Part shown: positions 23,969 through 31,955 of the stretch, in pieces | Position numbering within the stretch: the first letter of the stretch is position 1 | Layout: every line of letters starts with the position of its first letter | NCBI GenBank assembly: GCA_900473685.1 | Contig: UCNE01000002.1 | Span: 337,963 to 401,962 of the forward strand | Origin: Hyphomicrobiales bacterium | Lineage (GTDB): Bacteria; Pseudomonadota; Alphaproteobacteria; Rhizobiales; Rhizobiaceae | DNA length: 64,000 nucleotides | Direction: 5' to 3' | Program-made: the position numbers and the translations under genes | The notes under the pieces: generated by a model | What the model was told of the DNA's origin: nothing | What the model saw: only the letters and a program-made list of their open reading frames with translations | Database searches by the model: none

Positions 23969-25249
23969 ATGCTGGCCAGTTTCAGATCCGTGTTCAGCCT
24001 GATGCTCTCGACGCTTTTGATGATGGTCGGTTTCGGGCTGGCGAGTTACGTTCTGCCGGTGCGCTCTGTTGCTGAAGGCTGGTCGACGCTGACCATTTCG
24101 CTGATCGCCACCGGCTATACGCTGGGTTTTACGATCTCCTGCATCGTCACCCCGAAATTCGTGCTGCGCGTCGGCCATGTGCGGGTGTTTGCTGCGCTGA
24201 TCACGCTGCTCAGCATCGCTATTCTGATGTGCGGGCTGGTCGTCGACTGGCGGGCCTGGATCCTGTTTCGCGCCATTTCCGGCTTTGCGATAGCCGGCAG
24301 CTACCTGGTCATCGAAAGCTGGCTGAACGAGCGGGTGACCAATGAAAACCGCGGCATGCTGTTTTCACTCTATCTGATCACCACCATGGTCGGCACGATT
24401 GGCGGGCAATATCTGGTGCCCTTGGGTGATCCGACGAATTCATCGCTGTTCATCCTATGCGGCGTGCTGTTCTCGCTGGCGCTTCTGCCAACGGCACTGT
24501 CCTCATCCGCAATGCCCGCCCCGCCGGCCCAGGCCAATTTCGATGTGCCAGGGCTCTATCGCCGCTCGCCGGTCGCCGTCGTCGGCGCGTTTCTCGCTGG
24601 CGCCATGTCCGGCGCCTGGCTCAATCTCGGCGGCGTCTTTACCCAGAAGATCGGCCTGTCCACCGCAGAAGGTGCAACGCTGCTGGCGGCCCTTCTAGCC
24701 GGCAGCGCCATTTCGCAAATCCCGATCGGGCGCGCGTCCGACCGGATCGACCGGCGCATCGTCATGGTCGGTTGCGGTCTCGTCGGCGTTGTTTCCTGCC
24801 TTACAATGGTGGCCTTCGTCGGCGCCAGCCCGCTGGTTCTCTACATCATCGCCGCCTTCGTCGGCTCGGTGCTGTTTCCGATCTATGCGCTGAACGTTGC
24901 GCACGCAAACGACCTTGCCCGCCCGAACGAATATGTCGAGGTGTCCTCCGGCATGATGATCACCTATGGCATCGGCACGATTTCCGGCCCGTTGATGGTC
25001 GGGCCGGTGATGGACCGCTTCGGCCCGCCGTCGCTGTTCGTGCTTCTGGCCGTCTATTTCGCGCTCTACGCTGCCTACGCCGCATGGCGGATTGCCCAAC
25101 GCGGCCATCAAGACGGACTTGTTGCCAAGACGGACTTCCATGCCAATACCGTGCCGACACCCGGAACAGAGGCCGTCAACGCCATGAACCAAGCCGTGCG
25201 GCCGGCCGATCTGATCGAAGACGACACCGCTCCGACGGCGGCCCCCTGA
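23969..25249 (+). CDS. MFS transporter (YcaD-like)
   Basis: The 426-residue protein has 12 membrane helices. The start at 23969 is followed at once by the first helix (F-R-S-V-F-S-L-M-L); upstream in-frame codons are not family-like. The loop S-W-L-N-E-R-V-T-N-E-N-R-G and the second-half Q-I-P-I-G-R-A-S-D-R-I-D-R-R are typical of this subgroup. Substrate unknown. It converges with the EamA transporter, leaving 16 nt. Confidence 0.88.
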   Translation: MLASFRSVFSLMLSTLLMMVGFGLASYVLPVRSVAEGWSTLTISLIATGYTLGFTISCIVTPKFVLRVGHVRVFAALITLLSIAILMCGLVVDWRAWILFRAISGFAIAGSYLVIESWLNERVTNENRGMLFSLYLITTMVGTIGGQYLVPLGDPTNSSLFILCGVLFSLALLPTALSSSAMPAPPAQANFDVPGLYRRSPVAVVGAFLAGAMSGAWLNLGGVFTQKIGLSTAEGATLLAALLAGSAISQIPIGRASDRIDRRIVMVGCGLVGVVSCLTMVAFVGASPLVLYIIAAFVGSVLFPIYALNVAHANDLARPNEYVEVSSGMMITYGIGTISGPLMVGPVMDRFGPPSLFVLLAVYFALYAAYAAWRIAQRGHQDGLVAKTDFHANTVPTPGTEAVNAMNQAVRPADLIEDDTAPTAAP

Positions 25250-25265
25250 GCAACTCCGGCATGCC

Positions 25266-26219
25266 TCACCCCTGCGGGGTAATATGCTTGCGTGCGCCCC
25301 GGCGCTCGAGACCGAGCTGGTGTTCGCGAAAGATGATGAAGATGCCGGCACCGACGACGATCGCCGTGCCGATCAGCATGATGCCTGTCGGCACCTCGTC
25401 GAACAGGAAATAGCCGATCAGCAGCCCGAGCAGGATCGAGGTATATTCGAACGGCGCAATCGTCGACATGTCGGCATAGCGGTAGCTCTGCGTCAGAAGA
25501 ATTTGCGCAACACCGCCACAAAACCCCGCCCCCATCAGAAGCAGAAAGGAATTCATCGGCAACGGTTCCCAGCCGAAGGGCAGCGTCAACAAAGAGAAGC
25601 AGGCGGCCGAAAGCGAGAAATAGAGCACGATCGTGTGGGTCTTTTCCTTGGCGATCAGCTTGCGCACCAGCACCATGGCAATGGCGCCGAGTGCGGCCGA
25701 GAGAAGCACGGCCAGTGCTCCAAGCGCTTCCTGTGACCCAAAACCACCATCGCGCAACAGCGTTACTCTTGGCCAGGTGATGATCATCACCCCCACGAGC
25801 CCGATCAGCACGGCAGACCAGCGATAGACCCGCACGGTTTCCTTGAGAAATACCGCCGCGAAGACGACGGCCAGCAGCGGCATGGCGTAACCGATCGCAA
25901 TCGCTTCGGGCAGCGGCAGGTGTACCAGCCCATAGAACCCAAAACTCATCGCCAGGATGCCGATGAAGCCGCGTGCCAGATGGCCGAAAATATCCTTGGT
26001 GTGGAAGGCCGTCCGCAGATGTCCCTTGACGGCGAGATAGCCGAGGATCGGCACCATTGCGAATGCCGAGCGATAAAAAGTGATTTGTCCGGTGGCGATC
26101 TCCGTTCCCGCCGCCTTGATCAGCGTCGACATGCAGACGAAGACCAGCACGGACAGAACCTTGAGGGTAATGCCCTTCATCGGGTGGGGGAATTCGGAAT
26201 CCATGCGGGTCGCACTCAT
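25266..26219 (-). CDS. EamA/DMT family transporter
   Basis: The protein has up to 317 residues, 10 helices and two EamA repeats. It shows Y-R-S-A-F-A-M-V-P after helix 2 and E-Y-T-S-I-L-L-G-L-L-I-G-Y in the second half. The start is uncertain: ATG codons at 26219, 26204 and 26180 are in frame, and the last (M-K-G-I-T-L-K) sits right before the first helix. Likely a metabolite exporter; substrate unknown. Confidence 0.85.
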   Translation of the reverse strand: MSATRMDSEFPHPMKGITLKVLSVLVFVCMSTLIKAAGTEIATGQITFYRSAFAMVPILGYLAVKGHLRTAFHTKDIFGHLARGFIGILAMSFGFYGLVHLPLPEAIAIGYAMPLLAVVFAAVFLKETVRVYRWSAVLIGLVGVMIITWPRVTLLRDGGFGSQEALGALAVLLSAALGAIAMVLVRKLIAKEKTHTIVLYFSLSAACFSLLTLPFGWEPLPMNSFLLLMGAGFCGGVAQILLTQSYRYADMSTIAPFEYTSILLGLLIGYFLFDEVPTGIMLIGTAIVVGAGIFIIFREHQLGLERRGARKHITPQG

Positions 26220-26724
26220 CGGACTGAGGGCAGCGGGCCGGAAATCAAGGGAAACGACAGGCTGCGGGAGAAATATGCGACCGGAGAATCCGTCGCTTAG
26301 ACCCTGTCACCTTAACCCGCGATATTCGAAAGAGGCATCAATTTTCGTGATGGGTAGCGGAAATATTTGATGCGTCGATGGCGATACCCTAGTCTCGACC
26401 GGAATGGGCAAGCAGAAACGCTGCCAAGCAATCCGACAGCCGAAACTGCACTCCAGAACCAAGAAGACTGGCAGCGGGCTGTAAAAATCCGAAACCTGTG
26501 CCAAAAATACACGACTGGTTTAAATATTGTTAGGGCGAATTTCGTAAGTCTCTGAACAAGCAAAGAATGGGACAGATCAGGCTTGCCGGAAAACGGCATA
26601 TGTCGGCGAAAAGAACCGCCTTGCGATCACACCGGAAGCTTCGCATCTTCTGCGCAGCCTCTTCATCGAGACAAGCCTCATCGCCAGCGTCTGGACGCAG
26701 CGGATGATGCAAGCGGGACAAACA
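26220..26724. other. Long intergenic region, no gene seen
   Basis: The divergent spacer is 505 nt long with an AT-rich core (26330-26560). Short frames exist in it but none has a ribosome site or a recognisable product. The promoters of the EamA gene and pepN must lie here. Confidence 0.45.
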
Positions 26725-29373
26725 ATGCGGACAGATACGGGCGCGATCATTCATCTGGAAGACTACCGGCCGACGGATTTTGTCCTCGAGAGGGTGGACC
26801 TCACCTTCGAACTCGATCCTACCGAAACCAAGGTCGAAGCCCGGCTGATCTTCCACCGCCGTGAGGGGGTAAGCGCCGATGCGCCGCTGATCCTCGACGG
26901 CGACGAACTGAAGATGACCGGCCTGCTGCTCGACCAGGAAGAAATTCCGGCGGCGAACTACGATGCGGCGGAAGATACGCTGACGATCCGCAGCCTGCCG
27001 GCAACGGCGCCCTTCGAGGTGACGATCACCACCGAGATCAATCCGGAGGCCAACACCACGCTGATGGGCCTCTACCGCACCAGCAATGTCTATTGCACGC
27101 AGTGCGAAGCCGAAGGCTTCCGGCGTATCACCTATTTCCCGGACCGCCCGGATGTGCTTGCCGTCTACACGGTCAACATCATCGCCGACAAGGCAACCGC
27201 GCCGCTGCTGCTCTCCAACGGCAACTTTCTCGGCGGCGCCGGCATGGGCGATGGCCGCCATTTCGCCGCCTGGTTCGATCCGCACCCGAAGCCAAGCTAC
27301 CTGTTCGCATTGGTCGCCGGCGACCTGGGCGTGGTCGAGGACACTTTCACCACCATGTCCGGCCGCGAAGTCACGCTGAAAATCTATGTCGAACACGGCA
27401 AGGAGCCGCGCGCGTCCTATGCGATGGATGCGCTGAAGCGCTCCATGAAGTGGGACGAGGAACGGTTCGGCCGCGAATACGATCTCGATATCTTCATGAT
27501 CGTCGCCGTCTCCGATTTCAACATGGGCGCCATGGAGAACAAGGGGCTGAACGTCTTCAACGACAAGTATGTCCTGGCCGACCCGGAAACCGCGACCGAT
27601 GCCGACTACGCCAATATCGAGGCGATCATCGCGCACGAATATTTCCATAACTGGACCGGCAACCGCATCACCTGCCGCGACTGGTTCCAGCTCTGCCTGA
27701 AGGAAGGCCTGACGGTCTATCGCGACCACGAATTCTCAGCCGACCAGCGCTCGCGCGCGGTCAAGCGCATCGCCGAAGTACGCCATCTGAAAGCCGAGCA
27801 GTTTCCGGAAGACGCCGGTCCGCTTGCGCACCCGGTCCGGCCAACAAAATTCCGGGAAATCAATAACTTCTACACGACGACGGTCTATGAAAAGGGATCC
27901 GAAGTCACCCGGATGATCGCCACCCTGCTCGGTGCTGATCTCTTCAAGCAGGGCATGGATCTCTATTTCGACCGCCACGACGGACAGGCCGTGACGATCG
28001 AGGATTTCGTCGCCTGCTTTGCCGAGGTCAGCAAGCGCGACCTGACGCAATTTTCTCTCTGGTATCATCAGGCGGGAACGCCACTGGTCAGCGCCTCGAC
28101 AGCCTATGACGCCGCCAAGCAGACATTGACGCTGTCGCTCGAACAGATGGTGCCGCCGACACCCGGACAGAGCGCCAAGGAGCCGATGTATATCCCCTTG
28201 CGTATCGGGCTTCTGCTGGAGGATGGCTCGGAAGCTACGGTTACCTCCGTGACCGGCGCCGAAATGACCGGCGATGTGCTGCACTTGGTCGAACGCAATC
28301 AGACGGTCGTGTTCGGTGGCATCGCCTCCCGCCCGGTCCTGTCGTTGAACCGCGGGTTTTCGACGCCGATCAACCTGCATTTCGAGCAGACGGCCGCTGA
28401 TCGCGCCCATATCGCCAGACATGAAAGCGATCTGTTTGCCCGCTGGCAAGCTTTGAACGATCTTGCGTTGCCCAATCTCGTCGCAGCCACCGCCAGCGCC
28501 AAGGCAGGTGAGCCGGTTCAATGCGACGCCGCCCTGATCGACGCCCTGCTTGCGGCCGCCGCCGACGGTGATCTTGAGCCTGCCTTCAGAGCGCAGGCGC
28601 TGGCACTGCCGAGCGAAGCCGATATCGCCCGCGAAATCGGCGGGAACAACGACCCGGATGCGATCCACGCCGGACGCCAGCAGATCATGGTGGCGGTCGC
28701 CACGGCCGGACAGGCCATTTTCGAAAAACTCGCAGACGACATGGTCGTCTCCGGTCCGTTCAGCGCGGATGCGGCAAGTGCCGGTCGCCGGGCACTGCGC
28801 AACACCGCCCTCTCCTATCTCGTTTATGCCGAAAACGAACCCACCCGGGCAGTCGCTGCGTTCAAGTCCGCCAACAACATGACGGATCTCAGCCAGGCCC
28901 TGACGATCCTTGCGCACCGGTTCCCGGACGCCGTCGAAACGGCGGATGCCCTCGCCGCATTCAAGACCCGGTTCGCCGGAAATGCGCTGGTGATCGACAA
29001 GTGGTTCACCATCCAGGCGACCATTCCGGGCGAAGCCGCGCTTGCCCGCGTCAAGGTCTTGATGGCCGACCCGCTGTTCAACAGCTCCAACCCGAACCGG
29101 GTGCGTGCGCTCGTCGGCACGTTCGCCTTCTCCAACCCGACCGGTTTCAACCGCGCCGATGGCGAAGGCTACCGGTTCCTGGCGCGCCAGATCCTCGACA
29201 TCAATCCGCGCAATCCGCAACTGGCGGCGCGCATCCTGACCTCGATGCGGTCGTGGCGCTCGCTGGAGCCTGGCCGCGCCGAGCACGCCCGCAACGCACT
29301 GCGTGAAATCGCGGCTGCGCCGAAACTATCGACCGATGTCAGCGACATCATCGAGCGCATGCTCAAGGGTTAG
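26725..29373 (+). CDS. pepN: Aminopeptidase N
   Basis: This 882-residue M1 metallopeptidase removes N-terminal residues from peptides in the cytoplasm. The zinc site is H304-E-x-x-H308 with E327 18 residues later (L-K-E-G-L-T-V). The exopeptidase motif is G-A-M-E-N. The C-terminal part is the Alg9-like helical domain of the bacterial PepN class. The ATG at 26725 is preferred over one 7 codons upstream. A strong terminator follows. Confidence 0.96.
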   Translation: MRTDTGAIIHLEDYRPTDFVLERVDLTFELDPTETKVEARLIFHRREGVSADAPLILDGDELKMTGLLLDQEEIPAANYDAAEDTLTIRSLPATAPFEVTITTEINPEANTTLMGLYRTSNVYCTQCEAEGFRRITYFPDRPDVLAVYTVNIIADKATAPLLLSNGNFLGGAGMGDGRHFAAWFDPHPKPSYLFALVAGDLGVVEDTFTTMSGREVTLKIYVEHGKEPRASYAMDALKRSMKWDEERFGREYDLDIFMIVAVSDFNMGAMENKGLNVFNDKYVLADPETATDADYANIEAIIAHEYFHNWTGNRITCRDWFQLCLKEGLTVYRDHEFSADQRSRAVKRIAEVRHLKAEQFPEDAGPLAHPVRPTKFREINNFYTTTVYEKGSEVTRMIATLLGADLFKQGMDLYFDRHDGQAVTIEDFVACFAEVSKRDLTQFSLWYHQAGTPLVSASTAYDAAKQTLTLSLEQMVPPTPGQSAKEPMYIPLRIGLLLEDGSEATVTSVTGAEMTGDVLHLVERNQTVVFGGIASRPVLSLNRGFSTPINLHFEQTAADRAHIARHESDLFARWQALNDLALPNLVAATASAKAGEPVQCDAALIDALLAAAADGDLEPAFRAQALALPSEADIAREIGGNNDPDAIHAGRQQIMVAVATAGQAIFEKLADDMVVSGPFSADAASAGRRALRNTALSYLVYAENEPTRAVAAFKSANNMTDLSQALTILAHRFPDAVETADALAAFKTRFAGNALVIDKWFTIQATIPGEAALARVKVLMADPLFNSSNPNRVRALVGTFAFSNPTGFNRADGEGYRFLARQILDINPRNPQLAARILTSMRSWRSLEPGRAEHARNALREIAAAPKLSTDVSDIIERMLKG

Positions 29374-29398
29374 GAAATAGCAACTGGAAATGATCGAG

Positions 29399-29424
29399 AA
29401 ACCCCGCAACCGCGGGGTTTTTTC
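29399..29424 (+). terminator. Terminator of pepN
   Basis: AACCCCGC (29400-29407) and GCGGGGTT (29412-29419) form an 8-bp stem with a 4-nt loop and six T residues. Confidence 0.92.
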
Positions 29425-29478
29425 GTTTCTGCCGCGGTATCAAACCCAATAGTGCAATTTTCCCATGACGATAAATGG

Positions 29479-29493
29479 TTAACAAACTTTTAC
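29479..29493 (+). promoter_or_regulatory. CtrA-like box upstream of the PleC-like kinase
   Basis: TTAA-N7-TTAC at 29479-29493 differs from the CtrA consensus TTAA-N7-TTAA in one base. It lies about 90 nt before the kinase gene, in an AT-rich promoter-like stretch. One short site of this kind can arise by chance. Confidence 0.35.
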
Positions 29494-29581
29494 GTTTTCC
29501 TCTGGACAAGGCGAATCACAATTGATTCATTGGGTCAGGTTCAAGCGAGCGGCGCTTCGAATCACATGAGGGTTTACAGAA

Positions 29582-31951
29582 TTGACGAAGATGGCGGAAG
29601 CGCAGCGGGGACGCGCAGCCGGTGAGCGGTTGCGTCCCAGATTTCCAGGCTTTTCGAGGTTGGAACGGGACGTTATCCAGCACGCACGGATTTTTACCGA
29701 GCCGGCAGTGCGCCGTCTTGCGGGTGCCGAGCCGTTGCTCAAGCGCTCGATCCCGATCCTGATCACCGCGTTTCTTCTCGTCGTCGCCATTTCCCGCATC
29801 AATGGCATCATGGTCGAATATGCCCGCATGGAGGCAAGCGCGCGCCAGGTCACCGTCCTTGCCGCAGCCACCGCCAGTGCCGCCCTTCAGGAAAACGGCG
29901 TGGCCCTGTTCGACAAGGCGAAGAAATGGGATGTCGAACAGCGGTTGAATGCGGTCCTCTCACCCGACATGCTCGAAAATGGTGCCTTTGTGCTCACCGT
30001 GCGCAATGACGGCCGGATTTTCGCCAGCTCCCCCGAGGGCGTGGCCTATACGGGACGCACGCTGAATGCCGTGGCACCGGAAGTCGCCGCTTTCCAGTAT
30101 TTCGGTGAACGCTCGGCAGTGATGAAGACCTTCATCGGTGGTACCGAGCATATCGTTGCGATGATGCAGGTCCCCGGCGGCGCAGGAACGCTGTTGGTCG
30201 CCACGCCGCTGGCAGGTATCCAGAAGCTGTGGCGGGATGAAGTCTCGCTCAACGTCACCCTGTTCGCCGGTATCTCGGCGATCCTGCTGATCGTGCTCTA
30301 TGCCTATTATATCCAGGCCAAGCGCGCCCGCGACGCCGACCAGATCTTTGCAGAATCCAACCTGCGCGTCGAGACCGCCCTGTCGCGCGGACGCTGCGGC
30401 CTGTGGGATTTCGACATGCCCAACCGCCGGCTTTTCTGGTCGCGCTCGATGTATGAGATGCTCGGCATGCCGCCGCAGAGCAATGTGCTTTCGTTCGGTG
30501 ACGCTGCGCGGCTGATGCACCCGGACGACGGCAGCATCTACAAGGTCGCCCGCACCATCGCCAAGGGTGATGCCCGCCAGATCGACCAGATCTTCCGGAT
30601 GCGCCATGCCGATGGCCATTATGTCTGGATGCGCGCGCGCGCCCAGGTCATCCGCACCGCTTCCGGCCGTGTGCACCTGATCGGCATCGCCATGGATGTC
30701 ACCGAGCAGCACCGCCTGGCCCAGCGCTATGCGGAAGCCGACCAGCGGCTGGCCGATGCGATCGATTGTACGTCCGAGGCCTTTGTGCTCTGGGACAAGA
30801 ACGACCGGCTAGTGATGTGCAACACCCATTATCAGCAAGCCTACAAGCTGCCCGACCGGGTGCTGGTTGCCGGTACGGAGCGTTCCGTGGTCAACGCCGC
30901 ATCCGCCCGTCCGATCATCGAGCGGCGCATTGCCGATCCTGACCGCTCCAATCAATCACAGACTTCGGAAGTACAGCTCGCCGACCAGCGCTGGCTGCAG
31001 ATCAACGACCGGCGAACCCGTGACGGTGGCCTGGTATCGGTCGGCACTGACATTACGCTGCTGAAACGGCACCAGGTGCGCCTGCGCGAATCCGAGCGGC
31101 GCCTGATGGCGACCATCGGCGACCTGTCGACGTCGCGCATCACATTGGAACGCCAGAAGGCCGAACTCTCCGTCGCCAACTCCAATTATCAGGCGGAGAA
31201 GGAACGCGCGGAAGCGGCCAACCGGGCCAAGTCCGAATTCCTCGCCAACATGTCGCACGAGCTGCGAACCCCGCTGAACGCCATTCTCGGCTTTTCTGAA
31301 ATCCTGCAGAACCAGATGTTCGGTCCGCTGGGCTCGGAAAAATACGACGAATATTCCCACGATATCCATGACAGCGGCAAGCACCTGCTCAATGTCATCA
31401 ACGACATACTCGACATGTCGAAGATCGAGGCCGGCCAGATGAAGATCAACCGCGAGACGATCGATCTCGCCCCACTGATCGAGGAAACCCTCCGTTTCAC
31501 CACCATCCCGGCACAGCAAAAGAACATCTGCGTCGATCAGCAGATTTCTTCCGGTCTGACCATCACGGCCGATCGCCGCGCCATGAAGCAGGTCCTGCTC
31601 AACCTGTTGTCCAACGCCGTCAAATTCACCAATGAAGGCGGAAAGATCTCGCTGCGCGCCCGCAAGGTCGCTGGCGCCGTGACGCTGACCATCGCAGACA
31701 CCGGCATCGGCATCCCGCGCCTGGCATTGGAAAAGATCGGCCAGCCGTTCGAGCAGGTGCAGAGCCAGTACGCCAAGAGCAAGGGCGGCTCCGGGCTTGG
31801 TCTGGCCATCTCGCGCTCGTTGACAAACCTGCACGGCGGCGCGATGAAGATCCACTCCCAGGAAAATGTCGGCACGATCATTTCCCTGCGCATCCCCGAT
31901 ACGGCCCCACGCACCCAAACGGAAACCAAGGCCACTCTGGCCGTGGCGTAG
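29582..31951 (+). CDS. Membrane PAS-domain sensor histidine kinase, PleC-like
   Basis: The 789-residue protein has two membrane helices (about residues 56-76 and 224-243) flanking a periplasmic sensor region. Then follow two PAS folds (about 265-380 and 395-500), a coiled coil, HisKA with His559 in M-S-H-E-L-R-T-P-L-N-A-I-L-G, and an ATPase domain (N-L-L-S-N-A-V-K-F, G-G-S-G-L-G-L-A-I). The HisKA sequence is of the DivJ/PleC class that acts on DivK in cell-cycle control. Its position beside glnE matches pleC as I recall it in Sinorhizobium. The start is the TTG at 29582 (GAGGG upstream) or the ATG at 29591. It converges on glnE, 4 nt apart. Confidence 0.8.
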   Translation: MTKMAEAQRGRAAGERLRPRFPGFSRLERDVIQHARIFTEPAVRRLAGAEPLLKRSIPILITAFLLVVAISRINGIMVEYARMEASARQVTVLAAATASAALQENGVALFDKAKKWDVEQRLNAVLSPDMLENGAFVLTVRNDGRIFASSPEGVAYTGRTLNAVAPEVAAFQYFGERSAVMKTFIGGTEHIVAMMQVPGGAGTLLVATPLAGIQKLWRDEVSLNVTLFAGISAILLIVLYAYYIQAKRARDADQIFAESNLRVETALSRGRCGLWDFDMPNRRLFWSRSMYEMLGMPPQSNVLSFGDAARLMHPDDGSIYKVARTIAKGDARQIDQIFRMRHADGHYVWMRARAQVIRTASGRVHLIGIAMDVTEQHRLAQRYAEADQRLADAIDCTSEAFVLWDKNDRLVMCNTHYQQAYKLPDRVLVAGTERSVVNAASARPIIERRIADPDRSNQSQTSEVQLADQRWLQINDRRTRDGGLVSVGTDITLLKRHQVRLRESERRLMATIGDLSTSRITLERQKAELSVANSNYQAEKERAEAANRAKSEFLANMSHELRTPLNAILGFSEILQNQMFGPLGSEKYDEYSHDIHDSGKHLLNVINDILDMSKIEAGQMKINRETIDLAPLIEETLRFTTIPAQQKNICVDQQISSGLTITADRRAMKQVLLNLLSNAVKFTNEGGKISLRARKVAGAVTLTIADTGIGIPRLALEKIGQPFEQVQSQYAKSKGGSGLGLAISRSLTNLHGGAMKIHSQENVGTIISLRIPDTAPRTQTETKATLAVA

Positions 31952-31955
31952 TCTT

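Noticed and set aside
26312..26599. Minus-strand 95-residue ORF in the long spacer before pepN
   Set aside because: No ribosome site, no family pattern and AT-rich non-coding composition.
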